Origin: an uncultured Pseudomonadota bacterium | Lineage (GTDB): Bacteria > Pseudomonadota > Gammaproteobacteria > Burkholderiales > SG8-39 | Length of the DNA: 64,000 nt | Direction of reading: 5' to 3' | Assembly: GCA_903909415.1 (NCBI GenBank) | Contig: CAIVVS010000269.1 | Span: 15,967-79,966 of the forward strand | In this document: positions 7,687 through 18,371 of the stretch, piece by piece | How the letters are laid out: every line of letters begins with the position of its first letter | How positions within the stretch are numbered: position 1 is the stretch's first letter | Program-made: the position numbers and the translations under genes | Notes under the pieces: generated by a model | The model's input: only the letters and a program-made list of their open reading frames with translations | The model's database searches: none | Told to the model about the DNA's origin: nothing

Positions 7687-8700
7687 TTACTTCAGGCGGT
7701 CGGCGACGCGCACCAGCTCGTCGTACTCGGCCTTGATCTCGGGCTTCTCGGACAGCAGCTTGCCGCCCAGGGCCTTGAACTCGGACATCATCTTGGCCTG
7801 CTCGGGCGGCGCGAGCTTGAGGATCTGCCCGCCGTTGGCCAGCCAGCCCTTGTTGGCGCGATCCAGCAGCTCGCTGGCGAACGCCAGGTTCTCGCGGTCG
7901 ATGCGCGCGCCGGTCTCGGTAATGGCGGCCTGCATGTCCGCCGGGAGGCCGTCGAACCAGCGCTTGTTGGCCACGATCACCGACACCACGTACGACGGGT
8001 GAATCTCGGTGACCGGCTTGGCGGCGTCATAGAACTTCAGCGGCGTGAGCACCGAGATGCCGGCGAGCATGCCGTCGATCGTGCCGTTCTGGAGCGCGGC
8101 CAGGACTTCGCCGAACGCCATCGGGATGGGCGAGGCGCCGAGCATCTTCAACGGCTCGATCTGCAGCGGCGAGGGAAACACGCGGATCTTCTTGCCCTTG
8201 AAGTCGGCCAGCGTCGCGATCGGGCGCTTGGACAGCACGATCAGCGGGCTGTTGAAAGTGATGCCCAGGCCCTTGAGGCCCTTGGACTCGCCCAGCGCAA
8301 GGGCACGCCTGCGGTAGGCGTCGTCGCCGAGCACCTTGTTCAGGTGTTCCGCCGAATTGAACAGGCCGATGGCGTCGAACACCTGGTAGCGCGGCTCGGT
8401 GGACACCAGGAAGGCCGTCGGGGTGATGAAGGTCTCGATCGTGCCGATGGTCACGCCCTCGACCATGCGCGGGATCTGGCCCAGCTGGCTGGCCGGATAG
8501 ATCTCCACCTTGAGCTTGTCGCCCAGGCGCGGCTTGATGGCGGCGTCGAAGCGCTTGAGCCATTCATGCTGCTGGTCATTGATCGTGGCCGAGGCCATCT
8601 TCATGACCGTCTGTGCTTGCACGGCGCCGGACAGCGCGAACGTTCCGGCAACCAGCGCCGCCAGCGCCGCGGCGCCCGATTTCCTGGCCAATGATTTCAT
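7687..8700 (-). CDS. dctP: TRAP transporter periplasmic substrate-binding protein DctP
   Basis: The protein has 337 residues with a Sec signal peptide (MKSLARKSG, a hydrophobic stretch, cleavage near AVQAQ). The mature part has the DctP-family features HEWLKRF, LKVEIYPASQLGQ and DFKGKKIRVFPSP, where the Arg normally contacts the substrate carboxylate, followed by an NGTIDGMLAG segment. It delivers a carboxylate-bearing solute to DctQM (3679-4221 and 2402-3682), from which it is separated by five enzyme or regulatory genes. The substrate is not predictable by eye but is likely the starting compound of this operon. Confidence 0.92.
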   Translation of the reverse strand: MKSLARKSGAAALAALVAGTFALSGAVQAQTVMKMASATINDQQHEWLKRFDAAIKPRLGDKLKVEIYPASQLGQIPRMVEGVTIGTIETFITPTAFLVSTEPRYQVFDAIGLFNSAEHLNKVLGDDAYRRRALALGESKGLKGLGITFNSPLIVLSKRPIATLADFKGKKIRVFPSPLQIEPLKMLGASPIPMAFGEVLAALQNGTIDGMLAGISVLTPLKFYDAAKPVTEIHPSYVVSVIVANKRWFDGLPADMQAAITETGARIDRENLAFASELLDRANKGWLANGGQILKLAPPEQAKMMSEFKALGGKLLSEKPEIKAEYDELVRVADRLK

Positions 8701-8732
8701 CTGCGTCCCCTGGAGTGGATGTGGAGTGAGGT

Positions 8733-9515
8733 TCAGCCGCGGCCGCGGCCTTCGGCGTCCCGGCCGGCGGACCTGCCCTCGGCCCGGTCCAGCTTGCGGT
8801 TCAGGTAATCCCAGCAGTTGTCGCGTGCGCGCTGCGGGTAGATCGTGCGCCGCTTCTTGTCGATCTCTTCCTTGTCCGGGTAGGTGTGCTTGATGCCGCT
8901 TGCGCCCAGTTGCAGCTGCGCGCGGCAGGCGCGCTCGAGGAACATCGCGCCCAAGGTCATGTCCTTGACCGTCTTGCCGCCGATGACGAGGCCGTGGTTG
9001 CGGATGAACACGCCTTCGGACTGGCCCATCACCTGCGCCATCTCGCGACCCAGCTCGACGGTGTCGATCAGGTCGCTGGTCTTCATGTAGTGCGGGGGCG
9101 CGACCGTGAACCAGACCCCGTCATTCGTGTAGGGGCGCAGGATCTCGCCGGTGCAGGCCGAGAACATGGTCGACCACGGCGCGTGCGTGTGGACCACGAA
9201 ATCGAAGTCCGGGCGCGCGCGCAGCACCTCGGTGTGGATCGGCCATTCGAGGTGGCGCACGCCGTCGCCTCCGAGCACGTTGCCGTCCATGTCGATCAGG
9301 ATGAAGTCCTCCTCGAACACTTCCTCCAGGCCGATGTTGGCGCGCTTCAGCCAGACTCCCCTGCCCCACGGGTCGCGCATGGACGCGTGGCCCCAGGCCA
9401 TGTCGTTCTGGCCTTCCATGTCGAGGATGCGCTGCGCGCGCGCGAGGTCCCACAACCCGCGCCGCACCACGTCGTTCTTGGCCATGATCGGCGCGTTCCT
9501 GAACAGCTGTTCCAT
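8733..9515 (-). CDS. Class II aldolase/adducin-family protein
   Basis: The protein has 260 residues. The zinc-site pattern of class II aldolases is present: an acidic residue in the LEWPIHTEV helix (Glu90 or Glu96), His109 and His111 in VVHTHAPW, and His174 in RNHGLVIGG. Family members cleave aldol substrates or decarboxylate hydroxyaromatic and keto acids. This is the first gene of the minus-strand unit, transcribed away from the IclR gene at 9575, with 59 bases between the two starts. It probably catalyses C-C bond cleavage in the pathway fed by the TRAP importer. L-fuculose-phosphate aldolase is only a family-level comparison. Confidence 0.85.
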   Translation of the reverse strand: MEQLFRNAPIMAKNDVVRRGLWDLARAQRILDMEGQNDMAWGHASMRDPWGRGVWLKRANIGLEEVFEEDFILIDMDGNVLGGDGVRHLEWPIHTEVLRARPDFDFVVHTHAPWSTMFSACTGEILRPYTNDGVWFTVAPPHYMKTSDLIDTVELGREMAQVMGQSEGVFIRNHGLVIGGKTVKDMTLGAMFLERACRAQLQLGASGIKHTYPDKEEIDKKRRTIYPQRARDNCWDYLNRKLDRAEGRSAGRDAEGRGRG

Positions 9516-9574
9516 TTTTCCGGCTCCTGGCAGGCCCCTACGCTTCTTGCATTGCGATCGGGTATTCTCACGGG

Positions 9575-10396
9575 ATGAAAACGGGTAACCACCAATCTAC
9601 TTCAAACGCGGCTTCCGGTAAAGGCTTGGCGGCGCCGGCCGCCCCGAAGGTGACGCGCGGCGTCGCCTCCCCTGCCAAGGTGCTGCGCATGCTGATGGCG
9701 TTCTCGCCCGAACGCCCCACCGCGCGCGTCGAGGAACTGGCGCGCGTCGTCGGCGTGCCCTTGTCCACCGCCTATCGGTACCTCGCGCTGTTGCGCGACA
9801 CCGGGCTGGTCGCGGACCATCGCGGCGGCGAATACCACCTTACCGCCAAGGTCTTCAGCCTGGCGCAGGCGGCACGCCTGGCCGGCGGCCTGCATGCGAT
9901 CGTGCGGCCGGTGCTGCACGCACTGAGGGAGCAGACCGGCGAATCCGTGCTGTTCCTCCGGCGCGTTGGACTGTCGGCGGTGTGTTCCGACATGGTGGAG
10001 TCGGGACGTCCCATGCGCCTTTCCTTCGTGCCCGGGCAGCCCATGCCGCTTTACCGCGGTGCGGGCGCCAAGCTGCTCCTCGCAACGATGGATCGCGAGG
10101 ACGTGGAGAGCTACCTGTCAGGCAAGGGCGTGCTGCCGGCGTCGCTGGCGCGCCGGCGCGGGCGCATCGCCGACGAACTGGCCGCGCTGGCCAAACGCGG
10201 CTGGGCCATCAGCGAGGGCGAAGTGGATGACGGTGTTTGGGCCGCCGCCTCGCTGGTGCGATCCGGCGACGAGGTACTGGGCGCCGTGTCGGTAGCCGGT
10301 CCGGCGTTCCGCCTCACTGCCGAAAAGCGGCGCCTCATCCTCGCCCGCGTGCGCGCGGCAGGCGCGGACCTGTCCCAGCAACTGGAAGCCATCTGA
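9575..10396 (+). CDS. IclR-family transcriptional regulator
   Basis: The protein has 273 residues. After a 30-residue Ala-rich leader there is a winged helix-turn-helix (about 33-95; VEELARVVGVPLSTAYRYLALL). A GAF-like effector domain follows (about 105-270) with the family features RPVLHALREQTGESV and LYRGAGAKLLLA. IclR proteins bind aromatic or small organic acid effectors and control adjacent catabolic operons. It is divergent from the nine-gene unit at 2402-9515, which it most likely regulates through the 59-base shared spacer. The ATG at 9575 has no strong ribosome site. Confidence 0.9.
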   Translation: MKTGNHQSTSNAASGKGLAAPAAPKVTRGVASPAKVLRMLMAFSPERPTARVEELARVVGVPLSTAYRYLALLRDTGLVADHRGGEYHLTAKVFSLAQAARLAGGLHAIVRPVLHALREQTGESVLFLRRVGLSAVCSDMVESGRPMRLSFVPGQPMPLYRGAGAKLLLATMDREDVESYLSGKGVLPASLARRRGRIADELAALAKRGWAISEGEVDDGVWAAASLVRSGDEVLGAVSVAGPAFRLTAEKRRLILARVRAAGADLSQQLEAI

Positions 10397-10424
10397 GTCC
10401 GCGGCCGGTCGCGCCGCCGGCGTG

Positions 10425-12704
10425 TCAGGCCCCTCGGACCCAGAACTGGTACATGCCCGCGAAGGTGTCCGGGTTGGCGGCCTCGACCCTGGACCAGGCC
10501 GGGAGGGACCGCGTGGCCGGGTCTCCGGGATTCAGGGACAGGTAGTCGCGCGCCGGCCGCGCACCGGCGAGTTCGAAGCCGATGAACGCAAGCCCGAGTG
10601 CTGCGAGCTCCGATTCAATGCGCTCGCAGGTATAGCAATGCTCCTGCTCGTGCATCAGCAGGTCGCGCACGCCCGAGGCGCTCCAGAAATCCGGCGAGTC
10701 GGCCAGCGCGCGTACCGGATCGCCCGCCGGATGCGCCAGCACCCACGCTCGCATCCGCCGTATGCCGGCCAGGTCCGGCGCGAGGCACTGCCCTGCGCCC
10801 CAGTCCCTTGCCCGCGCGACCGCCTGCCTCGCCGCCCGGGAATAAAGCGCGACCCGCATCATTGCGCCGGGCGCCATCAGGCGCGCCAATGCCCGCCAGC
10901 CGCGCAGCGGATCTCCCAGGTGGTGCAGCACCCCGGCGCACTCGACCAGGTTGAAGCGTCCACCGTATTCAGCGAGCCCGAGCAGGTCCGCCTGCGCAAA
11001 CTCGATGTTGCGCAGCCCGAGTTCCGCGCAACGACGCGCGCCGATCGCGAGGCTGGCACGGCTCAGGTCGATCGCGAGCACGCTCGCGTCGGGATGGCGC
11101 AGCGCGACCGCGGCGGCGTGGCGTCCGGTGCCGCATCCGGCCACCAGGATCCTGGGCGCATCGGGCCAGGCAAGTCCCTCCAGCGGCGCGTGCGGAAACA
11201 AGCCGCGCAACCACAGCGGCAATGGTGGAAGTGGACTGGAAGCGGGGACGCCCCGCCACCGGGGGTAGGGATGGTGCTCATACTGGGCGCGTACCAGGGC
11301 CGACACCGGATCCCCGCTGTCTCCCAGCACGGCGAATTCGGCGGCGTACCGGCGCTCGACCCGCGGCTCATCGTCCAGGCGCCGGACCAGTTCGCGCCAT
11401 GCGGGCAGTCCCAGGCTCGCGGCCGCCGCGGGTGGCGGCCCCGCCACAGCGCCAAAGCACTCACGCAAAGCCCACGCGAACGCATCGCCAGCATGGGCCC
11501 CGTTGACCAGCGCGTCCATGCGCGGGGCGTCGCCGGTCCGGGGCTCGGCCACATGCTCGGTGGAGAGGAAATGCATCGCCAGGCAGGCCACGCCCTCCAG
11601 CGTCTCGGGCCGTGAGCGCCACGCGTCGTCCGCCTGCCCGGCCAGCAGCAGGCTGCGCAGGCCGGCCGTCATGGCCTCGAATCCTGCATCCAGCACCACG
11701 CCCGACTGGAGCAGTGCGAGCAGGAGCGGAGGCATGGCCGCGATGGCATCCGATGCCACGAGCCCGTCCAGGTGCCCGCTCCCCAGCGCCGACTGCGTCG
11801 GCCCCCATTCCGGGTGGGCGCGCAGCAGCGCGGCTGCCGTCGGCGTCGCGACGGTGGCATCGACATCGGTTCGCCGGAACAATCGCGCCAGGTCTGCGGC
11901 GAGGGGATCGTCCCATGACGCGGGTCTCCAGCCGTCCACCACCTGGGCCAGGCACTGCCACACGGGCGCGGGGGAGTCGGATGCCTGCAGCGCCGGCCGC
12001 AGGGCCCGTGCGGCACCTTCGCGGTCGCCCGCCTCGCACAGCGTCTGGGCGAGGTTCAGCAGCGGTTGCATGAAGCCGGGGGCGAGCGATACGGCGCGTC
12101 CGTAGGCTTGCGCAGCCGCGGCGGGGTCGCCCAAGGCCCGCAGCGCGCTCCCGAGGTTGTTGTGCGCCATGACGTTGCCGGGCGCGCGCGCGATCGACTG
12201 CCGGAATAGCGCCAGGGCGCGGGCGGGATCACCCTGCTCCAGCAGGCACAAGCCGTGGTTGTTGCACGCCATCGGATCGCCCGGGGCGAGGGACAGCGCA
12301 CGCTCGAACGCAGCCGTGCTGTCGGCGTGCCTGCCCAGGCGGTGCAGGACCATGCCGAGGAAATTCCACGCCTGGGCGTTCGACGCGTCGATCGCCAGGG
12401 CCGCGCGCAGCGCCGCCTCGGCCGCATCGTTTCGCCCCAGCTCCGCCAGCACCAGTCCGTGGTTCACCCGGTGCATGACGTTGCCCGGGGAAAGTGCATC
12501 CGCGCGCGCGAGCAGGCCCATGCCTTCGCCAACCGCGCCCATGCGGACGCGGCAGATGCCCAGGAAGTGCAGCGCCTGCGGCTGCTCCGGGGAAAGCGCC
12601 AGGACCTGCAGGCAGGCCTGCGAAGCCTCGTCGAAGCGCCCCGCCTGCGCGAGGCCGCCGGCGCGGGTCAGCAAGGCCGCTTCTTTCTCCGCTGCGTTCG
12701 CCAT
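10425..12704 (-). CDS. TPR-repeat protein fused to a class I SAM-dependent methyltransferase
   Basis: The protein has 759 residues. The first 260 are about seven tetratricopeptide repeats of the 34-residue type, with recurrent motifs such as QALHFLG, AWNFLGMVLHRLG and NVMAHNNLGSALRALG. Around residues 505-650 is a SAM-binding fold with motif I ILVAGCGTGRHA, followed by LAIDLSRASL and NLVECAGVLHHL. The C-terminal part resembles domains found after TPR-methyltransferases in proteobacteria. It probably methylates a protein or polysaccharide partner bound by the repeats. There is no signal peptide. Neighbours are functionally unrelated, so it is likely a single-gene transcript. Confidence 0.8.
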   Translation of the reverse strand: MANAAEKEAALLTRAGGLAQAGRFDEASQACLQVLALSPEQPQALHFLGICRVRMGAVGEGMGLLARADALSPGNVMHRVNHGLVLAELGRNDAAEAALRAALAIDASNAQAWNFLGMVLHRLGRHADSTAAFERALSLAPGDPMACNNHGLCLLEQGDPARALALFRQSIARAPGNVMAHNNLGSALRALGDPAAAAQAYGRAVSLAPGFMQPLLNLAQTLCEAGDREGAARALRPALQASDSPAPVWQCLAQVVDGWRPASWDDPLAADLARLFRRTDVDATVATPTAAALLRAHPEWGPTQSALGSGHLDGLVASDAIAAMPPLLLALLQSGVVLDAGFEAMTAGLRSLLLAGQADDAWRSRPETLEGVACLAMHFLSTEHVAEPRTGDAPRMDALVNGAHAGDAFAWALRECFGAVAGPPPAAAASLGLPAWRELVRRLDDEPRVERRYAAEFAVLGDSGDPVSALVRAQYEHHPYPRWRGVPASSPLPPLPLWLRGLFPHAPLEGLAWPDAPRILVAGCGTGRHAAAVALRHPDASVLAIDLSRASLAIGARRCAELGLRNIEFAQADLLGLAEYGGRFNLVECAGVLHHLGDPLRGWRALARLMAPGAMMRVALYSRAARQAVARARDWGAGQCLAPDLAGIRRMRAWVLAHPAGDPVRALADSPDFWSASGVRDLLMHEQEHCYTCERIESELAALGLAFIGFELAGARPARDYLSLNPGDPATRSLPAWSRVEAANPDTFAGMYQFWVRGA

Positions 12705-12759
12705 CGACTGCAGCCCTCCTAGGGAAGGTAACGCGGCCCGGATGGGAAGGTGGCGCGCC

Positions 12760-13233
12760 TCAGCCCTTCTTGCCGACCAGCGTGCCGCGGCAGTTGCGGT
12801 TGCCGCAGAAGCAGGGAAAGCGCTTCTTGGCCTTGGCGGTGTGGGGCTCGTCCAGCTGGATGTTGTAGTCGAAGAACAGTTCCTCGCCGGCCTTGATGTC
12901 GCGGATCGACTCGATGAAGATCCTGCCTTCCTCGTCGATGGTCTCGCAGTTCGGCTTGCAGGAATGGTTGATCCAGCGCGAGGAGTTGCCGCCGATGTTC
13001 GCGTCGATCACGAAGTCCTCGTCGATCTCGAACAGGAAGGTGTGCTCCATCTCGCCCGGGCCGGCGTCCGGATAGTCCTCGCTGGCTTCCGTCCATAGCC
13101 GGCGTTCACCCTTGTACTCGATGATGCGCGCGCCCTTCTTGATCGGCACGAGCGCGAACACGCCGGTGCCATGTATGGGCGACTTGCGCGCGGAGACGCG
13201 GCGCTTCGTGGTGGGTCGTTTCTTGCTGCTCAA
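12760..13233 (-). CDS. SET-domain protein-lysine methyltransferase
   Basis: The protein has 157 residues from a proposed TTG start at 13233; no ATG fits the family length, and an ATG at 13440 would add 69 atypical residues overlapping the divergent gene. The whole protein is a compact SET domain: SPIHGTGVFALVPIKKG, then EHTFLFEIDEDFVIDA, the signature NHSCKPNCE, GEELFFDYN, and a post-SET cysteine cluster CFCGNRNCRG. Such small bacterial SET proteins methylate lysines in proteins using SAM. The start codon is the main uncertainty. Nothing adjacent suggests a target. Confidence 0.85.
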   Translation of the reverse strand: MSSKKRPTTKRRVSARKSPIHGTGVFALVPIKKGARIIEYKGERRLWTEASEDYPDAGPGEMEHTFLFEIDEDFVIDANIGGNSSRWINHSCKPNCETIDEEGRIFIESIRDIKAGEELFFDYNIQLDEPHTAKAKKRFPCFCGNRNCRGTLVGKKG

Positions 13234-13330
13234 TTCGTTTGCCGCCTGTGGGTAAAGCGCGATCCTATCTAGGCCCGCGCAGCATGCATAGACTTGCGTC
13301 CACGACATGCTTCTGTTATCGGATGGAGTG

Positions 13331-13705
13331 ATGGATCCCGATGAAAACGACGCCGGCCACGCCGCCGCCGCGGAGGCCCCCGGCCAGGCGCGCATCGTGC
13401 TGCGCATCGCCGTGACGACCGTGCTAGGTGCCCTGCTCACCGGCTGGCTGGCGCAGGTGCTCCCCGCATGGCCTGTCGGGCCCGGGACGCCCGTGCCCTA
13501 CCTCCTGGTCCTGCCGTTCCTGCTGGTGCCTCCGGCCTGGACCCTGCTGGGAGGGCTCGCGCTCTGGCGCCTGCTGCGGCAATCACCCCGCCCGAAAGGC
13601 TGGCGCCTTGCCGCCGGCATGGCGGGCCCCGCCCTGCTGCTGGCGGTCGCGGTGCTTCCGGGCTACGCACGCGCGCTGCTGCGCCTGGCGGGCAGCAGCG
13701 GCTGA
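13331..13705 (+). CDS. Small hypothetical membrane protein
   Basis: The protein has 124 residues from ATG 13331, chosen because GGAG lies 4-7 bases upstream; ATG 13307 would add eight residues. After an acidic, Ala-rich N-terminus, three hydrophobic segments occur (about 25-47, 57-80 and 95-113). I recognise no family. It is divergent from the SET-domain gene, with about 100 bases between the two starts. Codon use and GC content match the surroundings, supporting a real gene, but no function can be given. Confidence 0.55.
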   Translation: MDPDENDAGHAAAAEAPGQARIVLRIAVTTVLGALLTGWLAQVLPAWPVGPGTPVPYLLVLPFLLVPPAWTLLGGLALWRLLRQSPRPKGWRLAAGMAGPALLLAVAVLPGYARALLRLAGSSG

Positions 13706-13716
13706 GCGCCAGCCTG

Positions 13717-14115
13717 TCAGGCCAGGACGGCCGCCCCGACGTTGGCGACCTGCTCGTCCTCGTGCGACTGCACGCCGGACACGCCGATCGCGCCCACGCA
13801 CTCGCCCTGGTACATCAGCGGGATTCCGCCCTGGATGGGCAGGTTCTCGGGGAACTTGAGGAAGGCGGCGCGGTCCTTGAGCCGGTCTTCCCAGAACTTG
13901 GTCGGGCGGCGCGACAGCGCGGCGGTCTTCGCCTTCAGGTGCGACACCTCGGCCGTCATCGGCCCGGCGCCTTCCATGCGCTCCAGGCGCAGCAGGAAGC
14001 CGCTGTCGTCGGTGATGGAAATCGCGACGATCCACTTGTGCTTCGCCGCTTCGGCGCGACAGGCGGCCATCATCTTCTCGACGTCTTGCTCGGTCAGGCA
14101 GGGCTTGGTCTTCAT
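13717..14115 (-). CDS. GlcG/HbpS-family heme-binding-type protein
   Basis: The protein has 132 residues covering a whole GlcG/HbpS domain: MAACRAEAAKHKWIVAISITDDSG, then RRPTKFWEDRL, IPLMYQGECVGAIGVSGVQSHEDEQVA. HbpS-type members bind heme and GlcG members occur in glycolate and other catabolic operons, but their biochemical role is often unclear. GGAG lies 7-10 bases upstream of the ATG at 14115. There is no signal peptide, so it is cytosolic. It ends 12 bases from the convergent membrane-protein gene and is 95 bases downstream of the prpE-like gene on the same strand, so it may be cotranscribed with it. Confidence 0.85.
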   Translation of the reverse strand: MKTKPCLTEQDVEKMMAACRAEAAKHKWIVAISITDDSGFLLRLERMEGAGPMTAEVSHLKAKTAALSRRPTKFWEDRLKDRAAFLKFPENLPIQGGIPLMYQGECVGAIGVSGVQSHEDEQVANVGAAVLA

Positions 14116-14221
14116 GCTTGCTCCATGGTACGTGGCAGGGTTGCGGTTTCGGGATTCACGCGCCGGGGCGTGACAGGCGGCGATTATCCTTGAACGGATC
14201 GCCTGGTGTGCGCCTCCACGC

Positions 14222-16126
<1,905 letters not shown>

Positions 16127-16149
16127 GTGCCCTCCTCCATGCGTTGGCG

Positions 16150-17142
16150 TTACTCCGACATGTCCACCACGATGCGGCCCCGAACCCGGGCGTCCAGGAA
16201 TTGCTGGAACACCTCGGGCAGTTCCGAGAATCCGATGGTGTGCGTGATGTCGGCCAGATGCGGCGGCTTGAGTTCCCCGGCCAGGCGCTCCCAGACCCGT
16301 GCCCGCACCGGATTGGCCGTGTATCCCGAGTCGATGCCCAGCAAGCTGGCGCCGCGGAAGATGAACGGGGCCACCGTCGTGGCCAGCACCGGGCTGGCCG
16401 CCAGTCCGATGCAGGCAATGGTGCCGCCCTGCCGCATGGTGCTGGCGATCCAGGCCAGTACGTCGCCGCCGAGGTTGTCCACCGCGCCGGCCCACGTTGC
16501 CTTACCCAAGGGGCGGATGCTTTCAAGGTCCAGGTCCTGGCGGAACATGACGCGGGCCGCCCCCAACGACTTGAGGTACGGTGCTTCGGCCTGCTTTCCG
16601 GTCAGTGCGACGACCTCGTATCCGCGCGCCGCGAGTATGTCGATTGCGATGGAGCCGACGCCGCCGGTGGCCCCAGTCACGATCACCGGGCCGCGCTCCG
16701 GCGCCAGTCCGTTGTGCTCCATGCGCTCGATCGCAAGGGCTGCCGTATATCCGGCCGTGCCCAGCGCCATCGCCTCGAACAGGCTCATTCCCCTCGGCAT
16801 CGGCACCGCCCAGTCGGCCGGCACGCGCGCCACCTCCGAGTAGCCGCCATCGTGGGAGACACCGAGGTCGAAACTGGTGGCGATCACGGCGTCGCCGCGC
16901 TTGAAACGCGGATCGGCGGACTCCAGCACGGTGCCTGACAGGTCGATCCCGCCGATGCAGGGAAAGCGCCGTATCACCTTGCCCGCGCCGGTGGCGGCCA
17001 GCGCGTCCTTGTAGTTGACGCAGGAGTAGGCGACGCGCACCACCAACTCGCCGGGGTCCAGTTCCTCCAGCCGCGAGATTTCCATCGCAGCAGAAGACTT
17101 CCCCGCCTGTTCGCGTATGCGCAGGACCCGGAACGGTTCCAT
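16150..17142 (-). CDS. acuI: Acrylyl-CoA reductase (AcuI/YhdH-type MDR)
   Basis: The protein has 330 residues of the medium-chain reductase family. It shows SCVNYKDALAATG, PCIGGIDLSGTV, a Rossmann motif VTGATGGVGSIAIDIL, and a C-terminal GRIVVDMSE as in AcuI/YhdH. Catalytic zinc residues are absent, as expected for the quinone-reductase-like branch. It should reduce acrylyl-CoA to propionyl-CoA with NADPH, protecting the cell from this reactive intermediate. A strong ribosome site (GGAGGAGGG) precedes ATG 17142. With prpE directly downstream the pair forms an acrylate/propionate activation module. Confidence 0.87.
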   Translation of the reverse strand: MEPFRVLRIREQAGKSSAAMEISRLEELDPGELVVRVAYSCVNYKDALAATGAGKVIRRFPCIGGIDLSGTVLESADPRFKRGDAVIATSFDLGVSHDGGYSEVARVPADWAVPMPRGMSLFEAMALGTAGYTAALAIERMEHNGLAPERGPVIVTGATGGVGSIAIDILAARGYEVVALTGKQAEAPYLKSLGAARVMFRQDLDLESIRPLGKATWAGAVDNLGGDVLAWIASTMRQGGTIACIGLAASPVLATTVAPFIFRGASLLGIDSGYTANPVRARVWERLAGELKPPHLADITHTIGFSELPEVFQQFLDARVRGRIVVDMSE

Positions 17143-17198
17143 ATCCCTCCTCCTGTGCGGGATTCTAGGTGATCCCGGGATGGAGGGCGTGCCCCGTG

Positions 17199-18365
17199 TC
17201 AGGGCAGGCGCCTGTCCGCGGACAGGTACTCCTTGGCCTGCATTTCGATCAAACGGCTGGCCGTCCGGTCAAACTCGAACACCATGGCGCGCATGCGCGC
17301 ATCGCGGGCCTGGTCGTCCCGAAGGAGCAGCTGGTCCGGGAGCGCCTCGGCCGACACCACCAGCTTCACCTTGTTGTCGTAGAACACGTCCACCATCAGC
17401 GTGAAGCGGCGCGCCTCGTCGGAGCGGGAAAGACCCATGCGCGGCACGTTGCCGACGATCACCGTATGGAATCGCTTGGCGAGGTCCAGGTAGTCGTTCT
17501 GCGAACGTCCCCAGCCGCACAGCACGGAGAAGTCGAACCAGACGACGCCGCCGGCGCGCCGCACGTAGGGCAGCACCCTGCCCTCGACGTCCAGTTCATG
17601 GGTCTCCTCGGCCACTTCGGCGATGCGCTCGAAGGCATTGGTCAGCGCTGAATGCGCGGAAGGTCCGGTGCCCACGTGATAGACCTGCACCTGTTCGAGC
17701 ACGCGCTTGCGGTAGTCCACGCCGCTGTCCACCTCGAGGACGTCCAGCCGCTCCTTCAGCAGTTCGATCACCGGAAGGAAGGTGTCGCGCCGCAGGCCAT
17801 CGCGGTAGAGCTCGTCGGGCGGATAGTTCGAGGTCATGCAGTAGACGACGCCCAGGTCCATGGTGCGGCTTAGCAGCCGTCCGAGGATCATCGCGTCCGC
17901 GATGTCGTTCACGTGCATCTCGTCGAAGCAGATCAGCCGGTAACGAAGGGCTATCCGGCCGGCTAGTGCGGTCAGCGGGTCCTCGGTTCCCTTGAGTTCC
18001 TCGAGTTCCCGGTGGACGTCGCGCATGAAATGGTGGAAGTGCACGCGTCGCTTGCGCACCAGCGGCAGCACCAGGTAGAAGCTGTCCATCAGGAAGCTCT
18101 TGCCGCGCCCCACCCCGCCCCAGAGGTAAACGCCCCGGGGCAAGGGCGGCTTCACGAGCAGGCGCCTCAACGCGGTGCGCCGGCGTTCCTTGTAGGTGGA
18201 CCATTCCTCGTACAGGACCTGTAGGCGGTCCACGGCGAGGCGCTGCGCGGGGTCGGCCTGGAAGCCGCGGCGCTGCAACGCGCGCTCGTACAACTGGACG
18301 ACCGAGAGCCCGGCCGCCTCCTCCGGCCCGATTTCCCCGGCCGGCTGGAGTGCGCTGTCATGCAT
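17199..18365 (-). CDS. zapE: Cell division protein ZapE (AFG1-like ATPase)
   Basis: The protein has 388 residues. The AAA-type ATPase core shows Walker A YLWGGVGRGKSFLMD, Walker B LICFDEMHVNDIADA and an arginine-containing VVYCMTSNYPPDELY segment, all diagnostic of AFG1/ZapE. ZapE interacts with FtsZ under stress in E. coli. It begins 6 bases after the lpd stop, so it is the distal gene of the odh operon, a linkage common in betaproteobacteria. Confidence 0.93.
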   Translation of the reverse strand: MHDSALQPAGEIGPEEAAGLSVVQLYERALQRRGFQADPAQRLAVDRLQVLYEEWSTYKERRRTALRRLLVKPPLPRGVYLWGGVGRGKSFLMDSFYLVLPLVRKRRVHFHHFMRDVHRELEELKGTEDPLTALAGRIALRYRLICFDEMHVNDIADAMILGRLLSRTMDLGVVYCMTSNYPPDELYRDGLRRDTFLPVIELLKERLDVLEVDSGVDYRKRVLEQVQVYHVGTGPSAHSALTNAFERIAEVAEETHELDVEGRVLPYVRRAGGVVWFDFSVLCGWGRSQNDYLDLAKRFHTVIVGNVPRMGLSRSDEARRFTLMVDVFYDNKVKLVVSAEALPDQLLLRDDQARDARMRAMVFEFDRTASRLIEMQAKEYLSADRRLP

Positions 18366-18371
18366 GCGGGA

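Noticed and set aside
9516..9574. Search for an IclR operator and promoter in the divergent spacer
   Set aside because: TATTCT-like hexamers exist, but no -35 partner at proper spacing and no clear palindrome, so no site is annotated.
14156..14173. Six-base inverted repeat (TCACGC and GCGTGA) upstream of the GlcG-like gene
   Set aside because: It is short and single-copy in GC-rich DNA, and is not convincingly above chance.
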